64,000 nucleotides of DNA, from NCBI RefSeq assembly GCF_051262515.1, contig NZ_JBIMER010000011.1:24156-88155 (forward strand). Reading direction: 5' to 3'. Source of the stretch: Arthrobacter_N sp051262515. GTDB lineage: Bacteria; Actinomycetota; Actinomycetes; Actinomycetales; Micrococcaceae. The translations under genes and the position numbers were made by a program. Of this stretch, positions 16,326-25,320 are shown piece by piece; within the stretch, counting starts at the first letter, position 1; each line of letters opens with the position of its first letter. Below the pieces are notes generated by a model. That model saw only the letters and a list, made by a program, of their open reading frames with translations, was not told where the DNA came from and searched no databases.

Positions 16326-17753
16326 ATGACCGAGATACTCGATGAAGTCAGCGCACGTTTGGACCAGGCCCTGATCGAGGATGAGGAAAACGGCGTCTTC
16401 CGCGCCAACCGCAACATCTTCACCGACGAGGAGATCTTCGAGCTCGAGATGCGGCACATCTTCGAGGGCAACTGGATCTACCTGGCGCACGAGTCGCAGA
16501 TCCCCAATGTCGGCGACTACCTGACCACGAACATCGGCCGCCAGCCCATCGTGATCTCCCGCAACAAGGAGGGCGTGCTGAACGCCCTCATCAACGCGTG
16601 CAGCCACCGCGGCGCCATGCTGTGCCGCCGCAAGACGGACAACCGGACCACGTTCACCTGCCCGTTCCACGGCTGGACGTTCAACAACTCCGGCAAGCTC
16701 CTGAAGGTCAAGGACTCCCGCGGCGCCGGCTACCCGGAGCAGTTCAACAAGGACGGCTCGCACGACCTCACGAAGGTCGCGCGGTTCGAGAACTACCGCG
16801 GCTTCCTCTTTGGTTCGCTGAACGCGGACGTCAAGCCGCTCGAGGAGCACCTGGGCGAGAGCACGAAGATCATCGACATGATCGTGGACCAGTCGCCGGA
16901 CGGACTGGAGGTCCTGCGCGGTTCCTCGACGTACACGTACGACGGCAACTGGAAGCTTCAGGCGGAAAACGGCGCCGACGGCTACCACGTCTCCGCGACG
17001 CACTGGAACTACGCGGCCACGCAGGCCCGCCGCACCGCCGGCGAGTCCACCAACGACACCAAGACCATGGACGCCGGCGGCTGGGCCAAGCAGAAGGGCG
17101 GCTACTACTCCTTCGAGCACGGCCACTTGCTGCTGTGGACCGAGTGGCTGGATCCGGCCAACCGTCCGCTGTTCGACCAGCGCGACGAGCTCGTGGCGAA
17201 GTTCGGGGAGGCCAAGGCGGACTGGATGATTAACATCTCCCGCAACCTGTGCCTCTACCCCAACGTGTACCTGATGGACCAGTTCGGATCCCAGATCCGC
17301 CAGTTCCGTCCGATCGCCGTGGACAAGACCGAGGTCACCATCTACTGCATCGCCCCCAAGGGCGAGTCCGACGCGGCCCGCGCCAACCGCATCCGCCAGT
17401 ACGAGGACTTCTTCAACGCCTCCGGCATGGCCACCCCGGACGACCTCGAGGAGTTCCGCTCCTGCCAGAAGACGTACATGGCCACCTCAGCGAAGTGGAA
17501 CGACCTCAGCCGCGGCCAGGCGCACCAGATCACCGGTCCGGACGAGAACGCTGACAAGATCGGGCTCAAGCCGATCTCCAGCGGCGCCCGCACCGAGGAC
17601 GAGGGCCTGTACCCGATCCAGCACGGCTACTGGCGGGACACCATGCGTGCCGCGGTCGCCGCGGAGATCGCGGCCCCGCAGGCATCAGGCCCGGGCGCGT
17701 CCGCCGCGGACCCGTGCAGCGGCCACGGCCACACCGAGAACACCGAGCGCTAG
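16326..17753 (+). CDS. benA: Benzoate 1,2-dioxygenase alpha subunit
   Basis: A 475-residue ring-hydroxylating oxygenase large subunit. The Rieske cluster ligands are in ACSHRGAMLC and TCPFHGWTF (C-x-H and C-x2-H, residues ~97-120). The mononuclear iron site is in ENGADGYHVSATH. It inserts O2 into benzoate to give the cis-1,2-dihydrodiol. ATG at 16326 follows a strong GAAGGAG. Its His-rich tail (HGHTENTER) ends 10 bp before benB. The operon order benA-B-C-D-K supports the benzoate assignment over other ring-hydroxylating dioxygenases. Confidence 0.95.
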   Translation: MTEILDEVSARLDQALIEDEENGVFRANRNIFTDEEIFELEMRHIFEGNWIYLAHESQIPNVGDYLTTNIGRQPIVISRNKEGVLNALINACSHRGAMLCRRKTDNRTTFTCPFHGWTFNNSGKLLKVKDSRGAGYPEQFNKDGSHDLTKVARFENYRGFLFGSLNADVKPLEEHLGESTKIIDMIVDQSPDGLEVLRGSSTYTYDGNWKLQAENGADGYHVSATHWNYAATQARRTAGESTNDTKTMDAGGWAKQKGGYYSFEHGHLLLWTEWLDPANRPLFDQRDELVAKFGEAKADWMINISRNLCLYPNVYLMDQFGSQIRQFRPIAVDKTEVTIYCIAPKGESDAARANRIRQYEDFFNASGMATPDDLEEFRSCQKTYMATSAKWNDLSRGQAHQITGPDENADKIGLKPISSGARTEDEGLYPIQHGYWRDTMRAAVAAEIAAPQASGPGASAADPCSGHGHTENTER

Positions 17754-17763
17754 GGAGCGGGCA

Positions 17764-18291
17764 ATGACGATCACCAACACCACCGAAGGCAACGTCGCCG
17801 GCCGGGTCTCGCAGGCCGACGTCGAGCAGTTCCTCTACCGCGAGGCCCGCTACCTCGACGACCGCCAGTTCGACGAGTGGATCGAGTGCTACCACCCCGA
17901 GGCCACGTTCTGGATGCCGGCCTGGGCCGACGACGACAAGCTCACCGAGGACCCGCAGCGCGAGATCTCGCTGATCTACTACTCCAACCGCGGAGGTCTC
18001 GAGGACCGCGTCTTCCGCATCAAGACGGACCGCTCGAGCGCCACCAGCCTGCCGGAGCCGCGCACCGGGCACAACATCAACAACGTCGAGATCCTCTCCC
18101 AGGCGGACGGCATGGTGGAACTGCGCTTCAACTGGTTCACGCTGTACTACCGGTACCAGAACGTCGACACCTACTTCGGCGCGTCGTACTACACGGTGGA
18201 CTTCTCGGGCCCGCAGCCGGTCATCACCAGCAAGAAGGTCGTCCTCAAGAACGACTTCATCCACCACGTCGTGGACATCTACCACATCTGA
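17764..18291 (+). CDS. benB: Benzoate 1,2-dioxygenase beta subunit
   Basis: A 175-residue small subunit with the SnoaL/NTF2-like cone fold of ring-hydroxylating dioxygenases. Typical segments are EARYLDDRQFDEWIECY and HNINNVEI. It has no cofactor and builds the alpha3beta3 oxygenase with BenA. GGGAGCGGG precedes the ATG at 17764. It lies 10 bp after benA and 23 bp before benC. Confidence 0.95.
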   Translation: MTITNTTEGNVAGRVSQADVEQFLYREARYLDDRQFDEWIECYHPEATFWMPAWADDDKLTEDPQREISLIYYSNRGGLEDRVFRIKTDRSSATSLPEPRTGHNINNVEILSQADGMVELRFNWFTLYYRYQNVDTYFGASYYTVDFSGPQPVITSKKVVLKNDFIHHVVDIYHI

Positions 18292-18314
18292 TCCCCTCGG
18301 AAAGAGCGATTCAC

Positions 18315-19907
18315 ATGACCTACCAGGTTGCCCTGAGCTTCGAAGACGGGATCACCCGCTTCATCAAGTGCGGGCCGAACGAGACCGTCGCCGACGCGTC
18401 CTACAAGGCCCGCATCAACATCCCGCTGGACTGCCGCGACGGCGCGTGCGGTACCTGCAAGTCCTTCTGCGAGTCCGGCAAGTACGACGGCGGCGACTAC
18501 ATCGAGGACGCGCTGTCCGACGAAGAGGCGGACAAGGGCTTCTGCCTGCCGTGCCAGATGGTCCCCGAATCGGACCTGGTCCTGCAGATCCCCACGACCT
18601 CCGACGTCGCGAAGACCGAGGCCGGCGAGTTCGAGGCCACGCTGACGCAGATCCGCCGGTTGTCCACGACGACCTACGGCTTCGACGTCGAGATCGAGAA
18701 CCGCGACGCGCTCGCCTTCCTGCCGGGGCAGTACGTCAACGTGTCCGTTCCCGGAACGGACCAGGCGCGCTCGTACTCGTTCAGCTCCGGCCCGACCGAG
18801 AACACGCTGTCCTTCCTGATCCGCATCACGGACAAGGGTGTCATGTCCTCCTACCTGCGCGACACCGCCCAGGTCGGCGACAAGCTCACCCTCACGGGTC
18901 CGATGGGCAGCTTTTTCCTCCGCGAGCTCAAGCGCCCGGCGCTGCTGCTCGCCGGCGGAACCGGCCTCGCGCCGCTGCTGTCGATGCTGGAGAAGATGAC
19001 CGGCCAGCAGCCGGAACAGCCCGTCCACCTGATCTACGGTGTCACCACGGACACCGACCTGGTGGAGGTCGACGTGCTGGAGGACTACTCCGCGAAGATC
19101 GAGAAACTGACCTTCGACGTCGTCGTCGGCGACCCCGAAAGCACGGCGGAGAAGAAGGGGTACGTCACCAACCACTTCCTGCCCGAGCACCTCAACGACG
19201 GCGACGTCGACATCTACCTGTGCGGCCCGCCGCCCATGGTCGAAGGCGTCCGCCGCCACCTGGCCGCCGAGGACATCGTGCCAGTGAACTTCTACTACGA
19301 GAAGTTCGCGCTGGCCGTCCCGGCCGCCGAGGCGCCCGCCGAAGCCGAGGCCGAGGTAGGGGAAGCGGTCGCGGAGGCCGTCGCCGAGGTCGCCGAGGAG
19401 GCCGCACCCGTGGCCCCCGCCGCGCCCGCCACGGGCACCGGATACGAGATCGGCGAGGAGCACTCGACGTTCGAGGCCGAGTTCGATGCCCGGATGGCGC
19501 TGGAGCTCGGTGCCATGGAACTGATGATGGGCCGGCTCACCACCGAGCAGCTCGCCGAATACCGCATCCTGGCCGAGGTCGCCGGGAAGTCGCTGAGCGG
19601 CGAGCGCTTCGATGACGCGGAGGGCTTCACCGTCTCCAACGCCGCCTTCCACGACTTCCTGTTCGCCTGCACGGGCAACCGCTTCCTCAGCGAGGCGTAC
19701 TCCCGGCTCGAGGTCCAGGGCCTGATGTCCAAGGTCCTGCGCAGCGGACACTGGGTCGAGGGTTCCGTCGCAAACGACCACCTGGAGCTGGTCTCGGCGT
19801 TCGAGAACAACGATCAGGAGGCGGCGCGCCGCTGCATCGTCGCGCACAACGAGCACGCCAAGGCCACCATGCGCGCCGCCGAGAACGCCGGAAACGCAAG
19901 CGCATGA
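18315..19907 (+). CDS. benC: Benzoate 1,2-dioxygenase electron transfer component fused to an FCD-like domain
   Basis: A 530-residue protein, about 190 residues longer than proteobacterial BenC (~336). Residues 1-~95 are a plant-type [2Fe-2S] ferredoxin (C40, C45, C48, C80). Residues ~100-335 are a ferredoxin-NADP reductase module with FAD motif RSYSFSS and NAD motif GGTGLAPLLSM. Residues ~338-383 are an Ala/Glu linker. Residues 384-~522 resemble the ligand-binding FCD domain of GntR regulators: FHDFLFACTGN and DHLELVSAFENND...AHNEH align with FCD proteins in this window. No DNA-binding domain accompanies it. It passes electrons from NADH to BenA. The extra domain could sense an effector or aid assembly. 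Confidence 0.93.
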   Translation: MTYQVALSFEDGITRFIKCGPNETVADASYKARINIPLDCRDGACGTCKSFCESGKYDGGDYIEDALSDEEADKGFCLPCQMVPESDLVLQIPTTSDVAKTEAGEFEATLTQIRRLSTTTYGFDVEIENRDALAFLPGQYVNVSVPGTDQARSYSFSSGPTENTLSFLIRITDKGVMSSYLRDTAQVGDKLTLTGPMGSFFLRELKRPALLLAGGTGLAPLLSMLEKMTGQQPEQPVHLIYGVTTDTDLVEVDVLEDYSAKIEKLTFDVVVGDPESTAEKKGYVTNHFLPEHLNDGDVDIYLCGPPPMVEGVRRHLAAEDIVPVNFYYEKFALAVPAAEAPAEAEAEVGEAVAEAVAEVAEEAAPVAPAAPATGTGYEIGEEHSTFEAEFDARMALELGAMELMMGRLTTEQLAEYRILAEVAGKSLSGERFDDAEGFTVSNAAFHDFLFACTGNRFLSEAYSRLEVQGLMSKVLRSGHWVEGSVANDHLELVSAFENNDQEAARRCIVAHNEHAKATMRAAENAGNASA

Positions 19908-20698
19908 GCGGTTCCATCCACGCGGGCCGCTTCGACGGCAAGGCGGTCGTCGTGACCGGGGCGGCGCAGGGCATCGGCCTTGCGGTCGCCCGGAGGATCG
20001 CCGCCGAGGGCGGCGCCGTCGTCCTGGTGGACCGCGCCGAACTGGTCCACGAGGTCGCCGCCGGGTTGCGCGCCGAGGGCGCGTCCGCCATTTCCGTCAC
20101 CGCGGACCTGGAGACGTACGACGGCGCCGACTCGGCCGTCCGCGCGGCCGTCGCCGAGCACGGGCGGGTCGACGTCATGGTCAACAACGTCGGCGGCACC
20201 ATCTGGGCGAAGCCGTTCGAGCACTACACGCCGGAGGAGATCGGCAAGGAGATCAACCGTTCGTTGTTCCCCACGCTGTGGTCCTGCCGGGCCGTCCTGC
20301 CGCACATGATCGAACGCGGCGCCGGCGTGATCGTCAACGTCTCCTCCGTCGCCACACGCGGCGTCAACCGCGTCCCCTACGCCGCGGCCAAGGGTGGGGT
20401 CAAGGCCATCACGGCCTCCCTCGCCCTGGAGGCGGCCCCGCACGGCATCCGCGTGGTGGCCACCGCCCCGGGCGGCACCGAGGCGCCGGAGCGCAAGGTC
20501 CGCCGCGGTCCCTCCCCCCAGGGGGAGCGGGAAACCGCCTGGTACCAGCAGATCGTCGACCAGACGATCGGGTCGTCGCTGCTCAAGCGCTACGGCACCC
20601 TCGACGAGCAGGCGGCGCCGATCGCGTTCCTCGCCTCCGACGAGGCCTCGTACATCACCGGCAACACGCTGCCGGTGGCCGGCGGGGACCTCGGCTAG
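19904..20698 (+). CDS. benD: 1,6-dihydroxycyclohexa-2,4-diene-1-carboxylate dehydrogenase
   Basis: A 264-residue short-chain dehydrogenase. The Rossmann motif is VTGAAQGIGLAVA (residues ~14-26), and the NNVGG and catalytic S...YAAAK motif (VPYAAAKGGV) are present. It oxidises the benzoate cis-diol with NAD+, releasing CO2 and giving catechol. It overlaps benC by ATGA (19904-19907), which supports its assignment as benD. Catechol-cleavage genes are not in the window. Confidence 0.93.
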   Translation: MSGSIHAGRFDGKAVVVTGAAQGIGLAVARRIAAEGGAVVLVDRAELVHEVAAGLRAEGASAISVTADLETYDGADSAVRAAVAEHGRVDVMVNNVGGTIWAKPFEHYTPEEIGKEINRSLFPTLWSCRAVLPHMIERGAGVIVNVSSVATRGVNRVPYAAAKGGVKAITASLALEAAPHGIRVVATAPGGTEAPERKVRRGPSPQGERETAWYQQIVDQTIGSSLLKRYGTLDEQAAPIAFLASDEASYITGNTLPVAGGDLG

Positions 20699-20768
20699 CA
20701 CAGACCATCCCGCACCATCCTTCGGGCCCGCCGTCCCCCGGCGGGTTCCATGACAATGGAGTCGCACC

Positions 20769-22142
20769 ATGAACACCTCAGAACTCGCAGTATCCCTCAG
20801 GCAGAAGAAAACCGTTCGCTGGGTGGTGTCCATCGCGGCCATCGCCCTGATCTTCGACGGCTACGACCTCGTGGTCTACGGCACGGTCGTCTCCGGCCTG
20901 CTGAACGACCCGACCCAGCTCGGCCAGCTTGATCCGGCGCAGGCGGGAGCCCTCGGCAGCTACGCCCTGATGGGTGTCCTGGTCGGCGCGCTTACCACGG
21001 GAGCGGTCGGCGACTACGTCGGTCGCCGCCGCGTCATGATCACCGGCATCGTCTGGTTCTCCGTCGGCATGGCGATCACCGCCATGGCCCCGAACATCGC
21101 CACGTTCGGCATCATGCGCTTCCTCACCGGCATCGGCGTCGGGGCCCTCGTGGCGACCGCCGGAGCCACCGTGGCGGAGTTCGCCCCCGCCGGCAAGCGC
21201 AACTTCTACAACGCCGTCGTCTACTCCGGCGTACCGGCCGGCGGCGTGCTGGCCTCGCTGCTCGCGATCGTCCTGATCGACGTCATCGGCTGGCGCGGAC
21301 TGTTCTTGATCGGCGCCCTGCCGCTGCTGTTCCTGCTGCCGATGGCCCTGCTCAAGCTGCCCGAATCCCCGCAGTGGCTGGTCACCCGGGGCCGCCTCGA
21401 CGAGGCCGTCCGCGTCTCCGAGCGCACCGGCGTCCCGGTGAACGTCCCCGCTGGCGCCATCGAGGGCAGCGTCGTCGTCAAGAAGGCCGAACGCGTGGGC
21501 TTCGCCGCCCTCGCCACCAAGCGCTACGCGTTCCCGACCGCCCTGCTGGGCCTGATGAGCTTCTCCGGGCTGCTGCTCACCTACGGCCTGAACACCTGGC
21601 TCCCGCAGATCATGAGCCTCTACGGATACGGCAAGACGTACTCGCTGACCTTCCTGCTGGTGCTCAACGCCGGGGCGATCGTCGGCGGCGTCATCGCCTC
21701 CATCTCCGCGGACCGCTTCGGTCCGAAGCGGATCGTCTCGACGACGTTCTTCATGGCCGCACTGGCCATGGTGTTGATGACGCTCCAGTTCCCCCTGGCG
21801 GTCCTGCTCGCACTGGTGGCCGTCGCCGGCGTCGGAACCATCGGCACGCAGGTGCTGATCTACGGTTTCGTCTCCAACTACTACTCCAGCAACGCCCGCG
21901 GCGCGGGCGTGGCATGGTGCGCCGGGTTCGGCCGCCTGGGCGGAATCTTCGGCCCGCTAGTGGGCGGGTTCCTGCTCGCATCCGGCGTCGAGAACCAGGT
22001 CGCGTTCTACGTCTTCGCCGCGGTGGCGACGGCCGGTGCCTTCGTGACCATGTTCGTCCCGAAGCGTCCGGAGGACATCGTCGAGGTCGTCCCGGCGGAC
22101 GCGGGCCACGCGCCCTCGGCCGCCCCGCTCGAGAAGGCGTAG
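20769..22142 (+). CDS. benK: MFS benzoate/aromatic acid transporter, AAHS family
   Basis: A 457-residue major facilitator with 12 predicted helices. The aromatic acid:H+ symporter signature is visible: the DGYD motif in ALIFDGYDLVVYG in helix 1 and GDYVGRRRVMI in loop 2-3. It lies 70 bp after benD on the same strand and is the last gene of the ben operon. A strong hairpin follows. Benzoate is the likely substrate from context; related proteins carry other aromatic acids. Confidence 0.92.
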   Translation: MNTSELAVSLRQKKTVRWVVSIAAIALIFDGYDLVVYGTVVSGLLNDPTQLGQLDPAQAGALGSYALMGVLVGALTTGAVGDYVGRRRVMITGIVWFSVGMAITAMAPNIATFGIMRFLTGIGVGALVATAGATVAEFAPAGKRNFYNAVVYSGVPAGGVLASLLAIVLIDVIGWRGLFLIGALPLLFLLPMALLKLPESPQWLVTRGRLDEAVRVSERTGVPVNVPAGAIEGSVVVKKAERVGFAALATKRYAFPTALLGLMSFSGLLLTYGLNTWLPQIMSLYGYGKTYSLTFLLVLNAGAIVGGVIASISADRFGPKRIVSTTFFMAALAMVLMTLQFPLAVLLALVAVAGVGTIGTQVLIYGFVSNYYSSNARGAGVAWCAGFGRLGGIFGPLVGGFLLASGVENQVAFYVFAAVATAGAFVTMFVPKRPEDIVEVVPADAGHAPSAAPLEKA

Positions 22143-22177
22143 CCTCCGCCGCTTCCGAACGGCACACGCGCACCAAA

Positions 22178-22210
22178 CAGAGGGCGCCCCGCGTCGCGGG
22201 GCGCCCTCTG
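22178..22210 (+). terminator. 15-bp perfect hairpin between benK and benR
   Basis: CAGAGGGCGCCCCGC (22178-22192) pairs perfectly with 22196-22210 around a 3-nt loop GTC. No T-tract follows. It lies 35 bp after benK and only 18 bp before the benR start, so it can terminate the ben operon. It would also be part of any read-through benR leader, where it could limit translation. Confidence 0.65.
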
Positions 22211-22228
22211 CCGCTAGTCTTGGTGCCC

Positions 22229-24952
22229 ATGGGAGGCATCGGGACAACGGGCGCGTTCGAGGGCAGGGAGCGCGAACTCGCGATCCTCGACGGACTGCTG
22301 GAGGCGGCGGCCGCCGGGGAGCCGCAGCTGGCGGTGGTGCGCGGCGTTTCGGGGATCGGCAAGTCGGCGCTGGTCGAGGCCTTCCTGGCCGCGCACCCGC
22401 GCACGCCGGTCTTGCGTGCCAGCGGGGCCGCCTGGGAGCGGGAGTACGACGGCGGAGTGTTGCGGCAGTTGCTCGGCGCACCCGTCCCGGTTGCCGACGG
22501 GGCGGGCCCCCCGGGGGAGCGGTTGCTGGCCGCGTTGCGCGCCGGGGGGCGGGACGCCGGCGTCGTCCTGATTGAGAACCTGCACTGGGTGGACGAGGAA
22601 ACGCTGCGCGCCCTGTTGTTCACGGTCCGCCGGCTGACCGACGAGGCGCTGTTGGTCCTGGTCACGCTCACGGAGGAGGAGGCCCACCTGCTGCCGCCCG
22701 GCGCCCGCGCGCTCCACGACGGGGAGCGGGGAACGCCCGTGGTCCTGAGGCCCCTCGACGGGACCTGTGTGCGCGGCATCGCCCTGCGGGCCGGGGTGGA
22801 ACTGTCGACGGCGGCGTCGCACCGGTTGGCCGCCCATGTGGACGGCAACCCCCGTCACATCCTGGCGCTGCTGCGCGAGTATCCCCACGAACTGCGGAGC
22901 CAGTGGCAACCGGAACTGCCCGCCCCCGCCGAACTCTCCGCCGAGGTCACGCGGGCGCTCGAGCGGCTCGGTGCTCCGGCGCGCGACCTGGTGGAGGCCG
23001 CAGGCGTCCTGGGCTTGGTGTCCCCGTTGCGCGACGCCGCCGCACTGGCCGGATTGCCGGAACCGTTGGGACCCGTGGAGGAGGCGGTCGATGCGGGCCT
23101 GCTGACCCTGTCCGGGGGCTCGGGGGCGCTCACCGTCGGTTTCGCGTCGCCGGTGCGGCGCGCCGCCGTCTACCACCGGGTGCCGCTGTCCCGGAGAAAC
23201 ACGCTGCACCTCGCCGCCGCCGCGAGGCTCGAGGGCCGCGGCCAGAAGCTGCTGCACCGCGCGGCGGCCAGCCTCCTGCCGGACGCGTCGCTGGCTGCCG
23301 AGCTGGAGGAATACGCGGCGGGCGAGGCGGAGGTCGGGGCCTGGCAGAACGCCGCGGACGCACTGTTCACGGCGGGCCAGCTGTTCCCGACGACCGAGGG
23401 GCGCGAGGCCCGCCTGCTCCGGGCGATCGATGCCATGGTCGCGGCGGGCCAGCTCCCGCGTGCGCTGGCGCACGCGGACGAGATCGGCAACTTCGCCCCG
23501 AGCCCGTTCCGCGACGCGGTGTCCGCCTACATCGCCATTCTGCAGGGGCAAGGCGGGGTTGCGGAGGCACTGCTGACGCGGGCATGGGACGCCGCCACCG
23601 GCGAGGAGGGGCGGGACCTGCGCGCCACCATCGCGCAGCGACGCGTCCTGCACTCGCTGGCGCTGATCGACGGACCGGAGCTGGTGCACTGGGCGGCGCA
23701 GGTGGGAACATTGGCCCGCCCGGACAGCCCGGCGTTCATCGAATCCCAGGCCATCCGCGGGCTGGGGCTGGGCGCCATGGGCCGGATCGCGGAGGCCGAG
23801 GAGGGTTACGCGCAGCTGAGATCGCGGAAGGACCTGGGCGCCCAGCACCAGCGGGTCCTCATGGGCAGCGGGTGGCTGCATCTGGCCACCGACCAGCACG
23901 AGGCGGCCCGCGAAGAGCTCTCCGCCGCGGTCTCCACGGATTTCAGCGACGGCTCCTACCGGATCTCCCTGTGGGCCAGGGCGTGGCTGGCCCGCGTCGA
24001 GTTCTCCGCCGGCCGCTGGTCCCGTTCGCTGCAGGTCGCCGAGGAGGCCGTGGTCCTGCAGGAGCGCGTGGGCATGGACCTGGTGCGGCCGCTGCTGCAC
24101 TGGACGGCCACGCAGATCCATGCGCTGCGCGGGAACTGGGACGCCGCGGCCGAACACCTCGAGCGCGGCCGCACCACGTCGGACAGCTACCCCGTCATGC
24201 AGGTGCCGGGGCGGCTGGCGATGGCCAGCGCGGCGGAGGCGCGCTCGGACTATGACGGCGTCATCCGGGCGCTGGAGCCGCTGCTGCTGCTGAACCGCTC
24301 GGTGGGACTGGACGAGCCGGGGTTCTGGCCGTGGCAGGACGTCTACGCGAACGCGCTGGTGATGAAGGACCGGGTGGCGGAGGCCTCCGCGTTCCTGCGC
24401 CCGCTCGAGGAGCTGGCGGCCGCCCGGGGGCACCGCTCGGCGACCGCCCGGATGGCCTATGTGCGCGGCCGTATCCTGGGGGCCGAGGGGGACACGGACG
24501 GCGCGCGCGCGGCGTTCGAGGCCGGCCGCGCCCAGCTGGCAGGGATGAACCGGCCGTTCGACAGGGCCCGCGTGGACTTCGCCTACGGGCAGACCATGCG
24601 GCGGGCCGGCAAGCGAAGGGAGGCCGCGGCGGTGCTCACCACCGCGCGCGCCGACTTCGCCGCGATGGGGGCGGCCGCCTATGTGGAGCGGTGCGAGCGC
24701 GAACTGCAGGCCGCCGGCACCAGCGTCTCGCGGCGCGAGAACACGGACATGGCCGCGCTGACACCGCAGGAGCGTGCGGTGGCCAAACTGGTGGCGGCGG
24801 GGCTGAGCAACAAACAGGCGGCGGAGGAGCTCTACATCAGCGTGAAGACCATCCAGTACCACCTGACGCATGCCTACGAGAAGCTGGGCGTCGCCTCGCG
24901 CAGCGAACTCGCGGCGCGCTACCGCCTGACGGACCCGGCCCAAGCGGACTGA
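22229..24952 (+). CDS. benR: LAL-type LuxR-family regulator of benzoate degradation
   Basis: A 907-residue large ATP-binding regulator. Residues ~12-200 hold an AAA/NACHT-like ATPase with Walker A RGVSGIGKSALV and Walker B VVLIENLHWVDEE. The middle ~500 residues are Ala-rich helical repeats of TPR type. The C-terminal LuxR helix-turn-helix spans ~845-900 (LTPQERAVAKLVAAGLSNKQ then KTIQYHLTHAYEKLG). In Corynebacterium and Rhodococcus the ben regulator is of this class, which supports the name. There is no clear Shine-Dalgarno before the ATG at 22229, and the reading frame stays open far upstream, but that part is antisense-type shadow. It lies directly after the ben operon. Confidence 0.85.
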   Translation: MGGIGTTGAFEGRERELAILDGLLEAAAAGEPQLAVVRGVSGIGKSALVEAFLAAHPRTPVLRASGAAWEREYDGGVLRQLLGAPVPVADGAGPPGERLLAALRAGGRDAGVVLIENLHWVDEETLRALLFTVRRLTDEALLVLVTLTEEEAHLLPPGARALHDGERGTPVVLRPLDGTCVRGIALRAGVELSTAASHRLAAHVDGNPRHILALLREYPHELRSQWQPELPAPAELSAEVTRALERLGAPARDLVEAAGVLGLVSPLRDAAALAGLPEPLGPVEEAVDAGLLTLSGGSGALTVGFASPVRRAAVYHRVPLSRRNTLHLAAAARLEGRGQKLLHRAAASLLPDASLAAELEEYAAGEAEVGAWQNAADALFTAGQLFPTTEGREARLLRAIDAMVAAGQLPRALAHADEIGNFAPSPFRDAVSAYIAILQGQGGVAEALLTRAWDAATGEEGRDLRATIAQRRVLHSLALIDGPELVHWAAQVGTLARPDSPAFIESQAIRGLGLGAMGRIAEAEEGYAQLRSRKDLGAQHQRVLMGSGWLHLATDQHEAAREELSAAVSTDFSDGSYRISLWARAWLARVEFSAGRWSRSLQVAEEAVVLQERVGMDLVRPLLHWTATQIHALRGNWDAAAEHLERGRTTSDSYPVMQVPGRLAMASAAEARSDYDGVIRALEPLLLLNRSVGLDEPGFWPWQDVYANALVMKDRVAEASAFLRPLEELAAARGHRSATARMAYVRGRILGAEGDTDGARAAFEAGRAQLAGMNRPFDRARVDFAYGQTMRRAGKRREAAAVLTTARADFAAMGAAAYVERCERELQAAGTSVSRRENTDMAALTPQERAVAKLVAAGLSNKQAAEELYISVKTIQYHLTHAYEKLGVASRSELAARYRLTDPAQAD

Positions 24953-24984
24953 GCCCGCGCAGGCGGACTGCGCCCGTGCGCGGC

Positions 24985-25224
24985 TCAGGCGTCGCGGGGA
25001 TCCAGTGGGTCCTCGACGTCGGGGGCGTCCGCGTCGGTGCCGTCCCGCCGGTCCTGCAGAACCACCCGGCGTTCGCTGTCGACGCCGGCCGGATCGTCGG
25101 CCGCCGACCCGGCCGCGGGCCGGGCGTCCTCGAAGTCGATCACGCCGTCGGAGAGGGCCTGCGCGTCGCCGTCGTCCATGGGTTCGGACGCGGTCCATGC
25201 GGGTTCCTGCCGTTCGTGTGCCAC
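24985..25224 (-). CDS. Small acidic protein, unknown function
   Basis: A 79-residue, Asp/Ala-rich protein without cysteines, signal peptide or membrane segment. GTG at 25224 was chosen because AGGAGG sits 7 nt upstream; the longer frame back to 25299 would run through the aceB terminator hairpin. It begins MAHERQEPAWTASEP and is probably disordered. It lies downstream of aceB but is separated from it by a hairpin, so it likely has its own promoter. I do not recognise the family. Confidence 0.55.
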   Translation of the reverse strand: MAHERQEPAWTASEPMDDGDAQALSDGVIDFEDARPAAGSAADDPAGVDSERRVVLQDRRDGTDADAPDVEDPLDPRDA

Positions 25225-25261
25225 CGTGTGCCTCCTGCTCTCGGGGGATGACACCAGAATA

Positions 25262-25308
25262 GGCGCGACGGCGGCCACACCCAAGGGGAATGTGGCCACC
25301 GTCGCGCC
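25262..25308 (-). terminator. Long hairpin downstream of malate synthase
   Basis: GGCGCGACGGCGGCCACA (25262-25279) and its near-perfect complement (25291-25308) pair at 17 of 18 positions around an 11-nt loop, 12 bp after the aceB stop. There is no T-tract. It probably ends aceA-aceB transcription or stabilises the 3' end. Confidence 0.6.
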
Positions 25309-25320
25309 GTTGTGCGCCGC

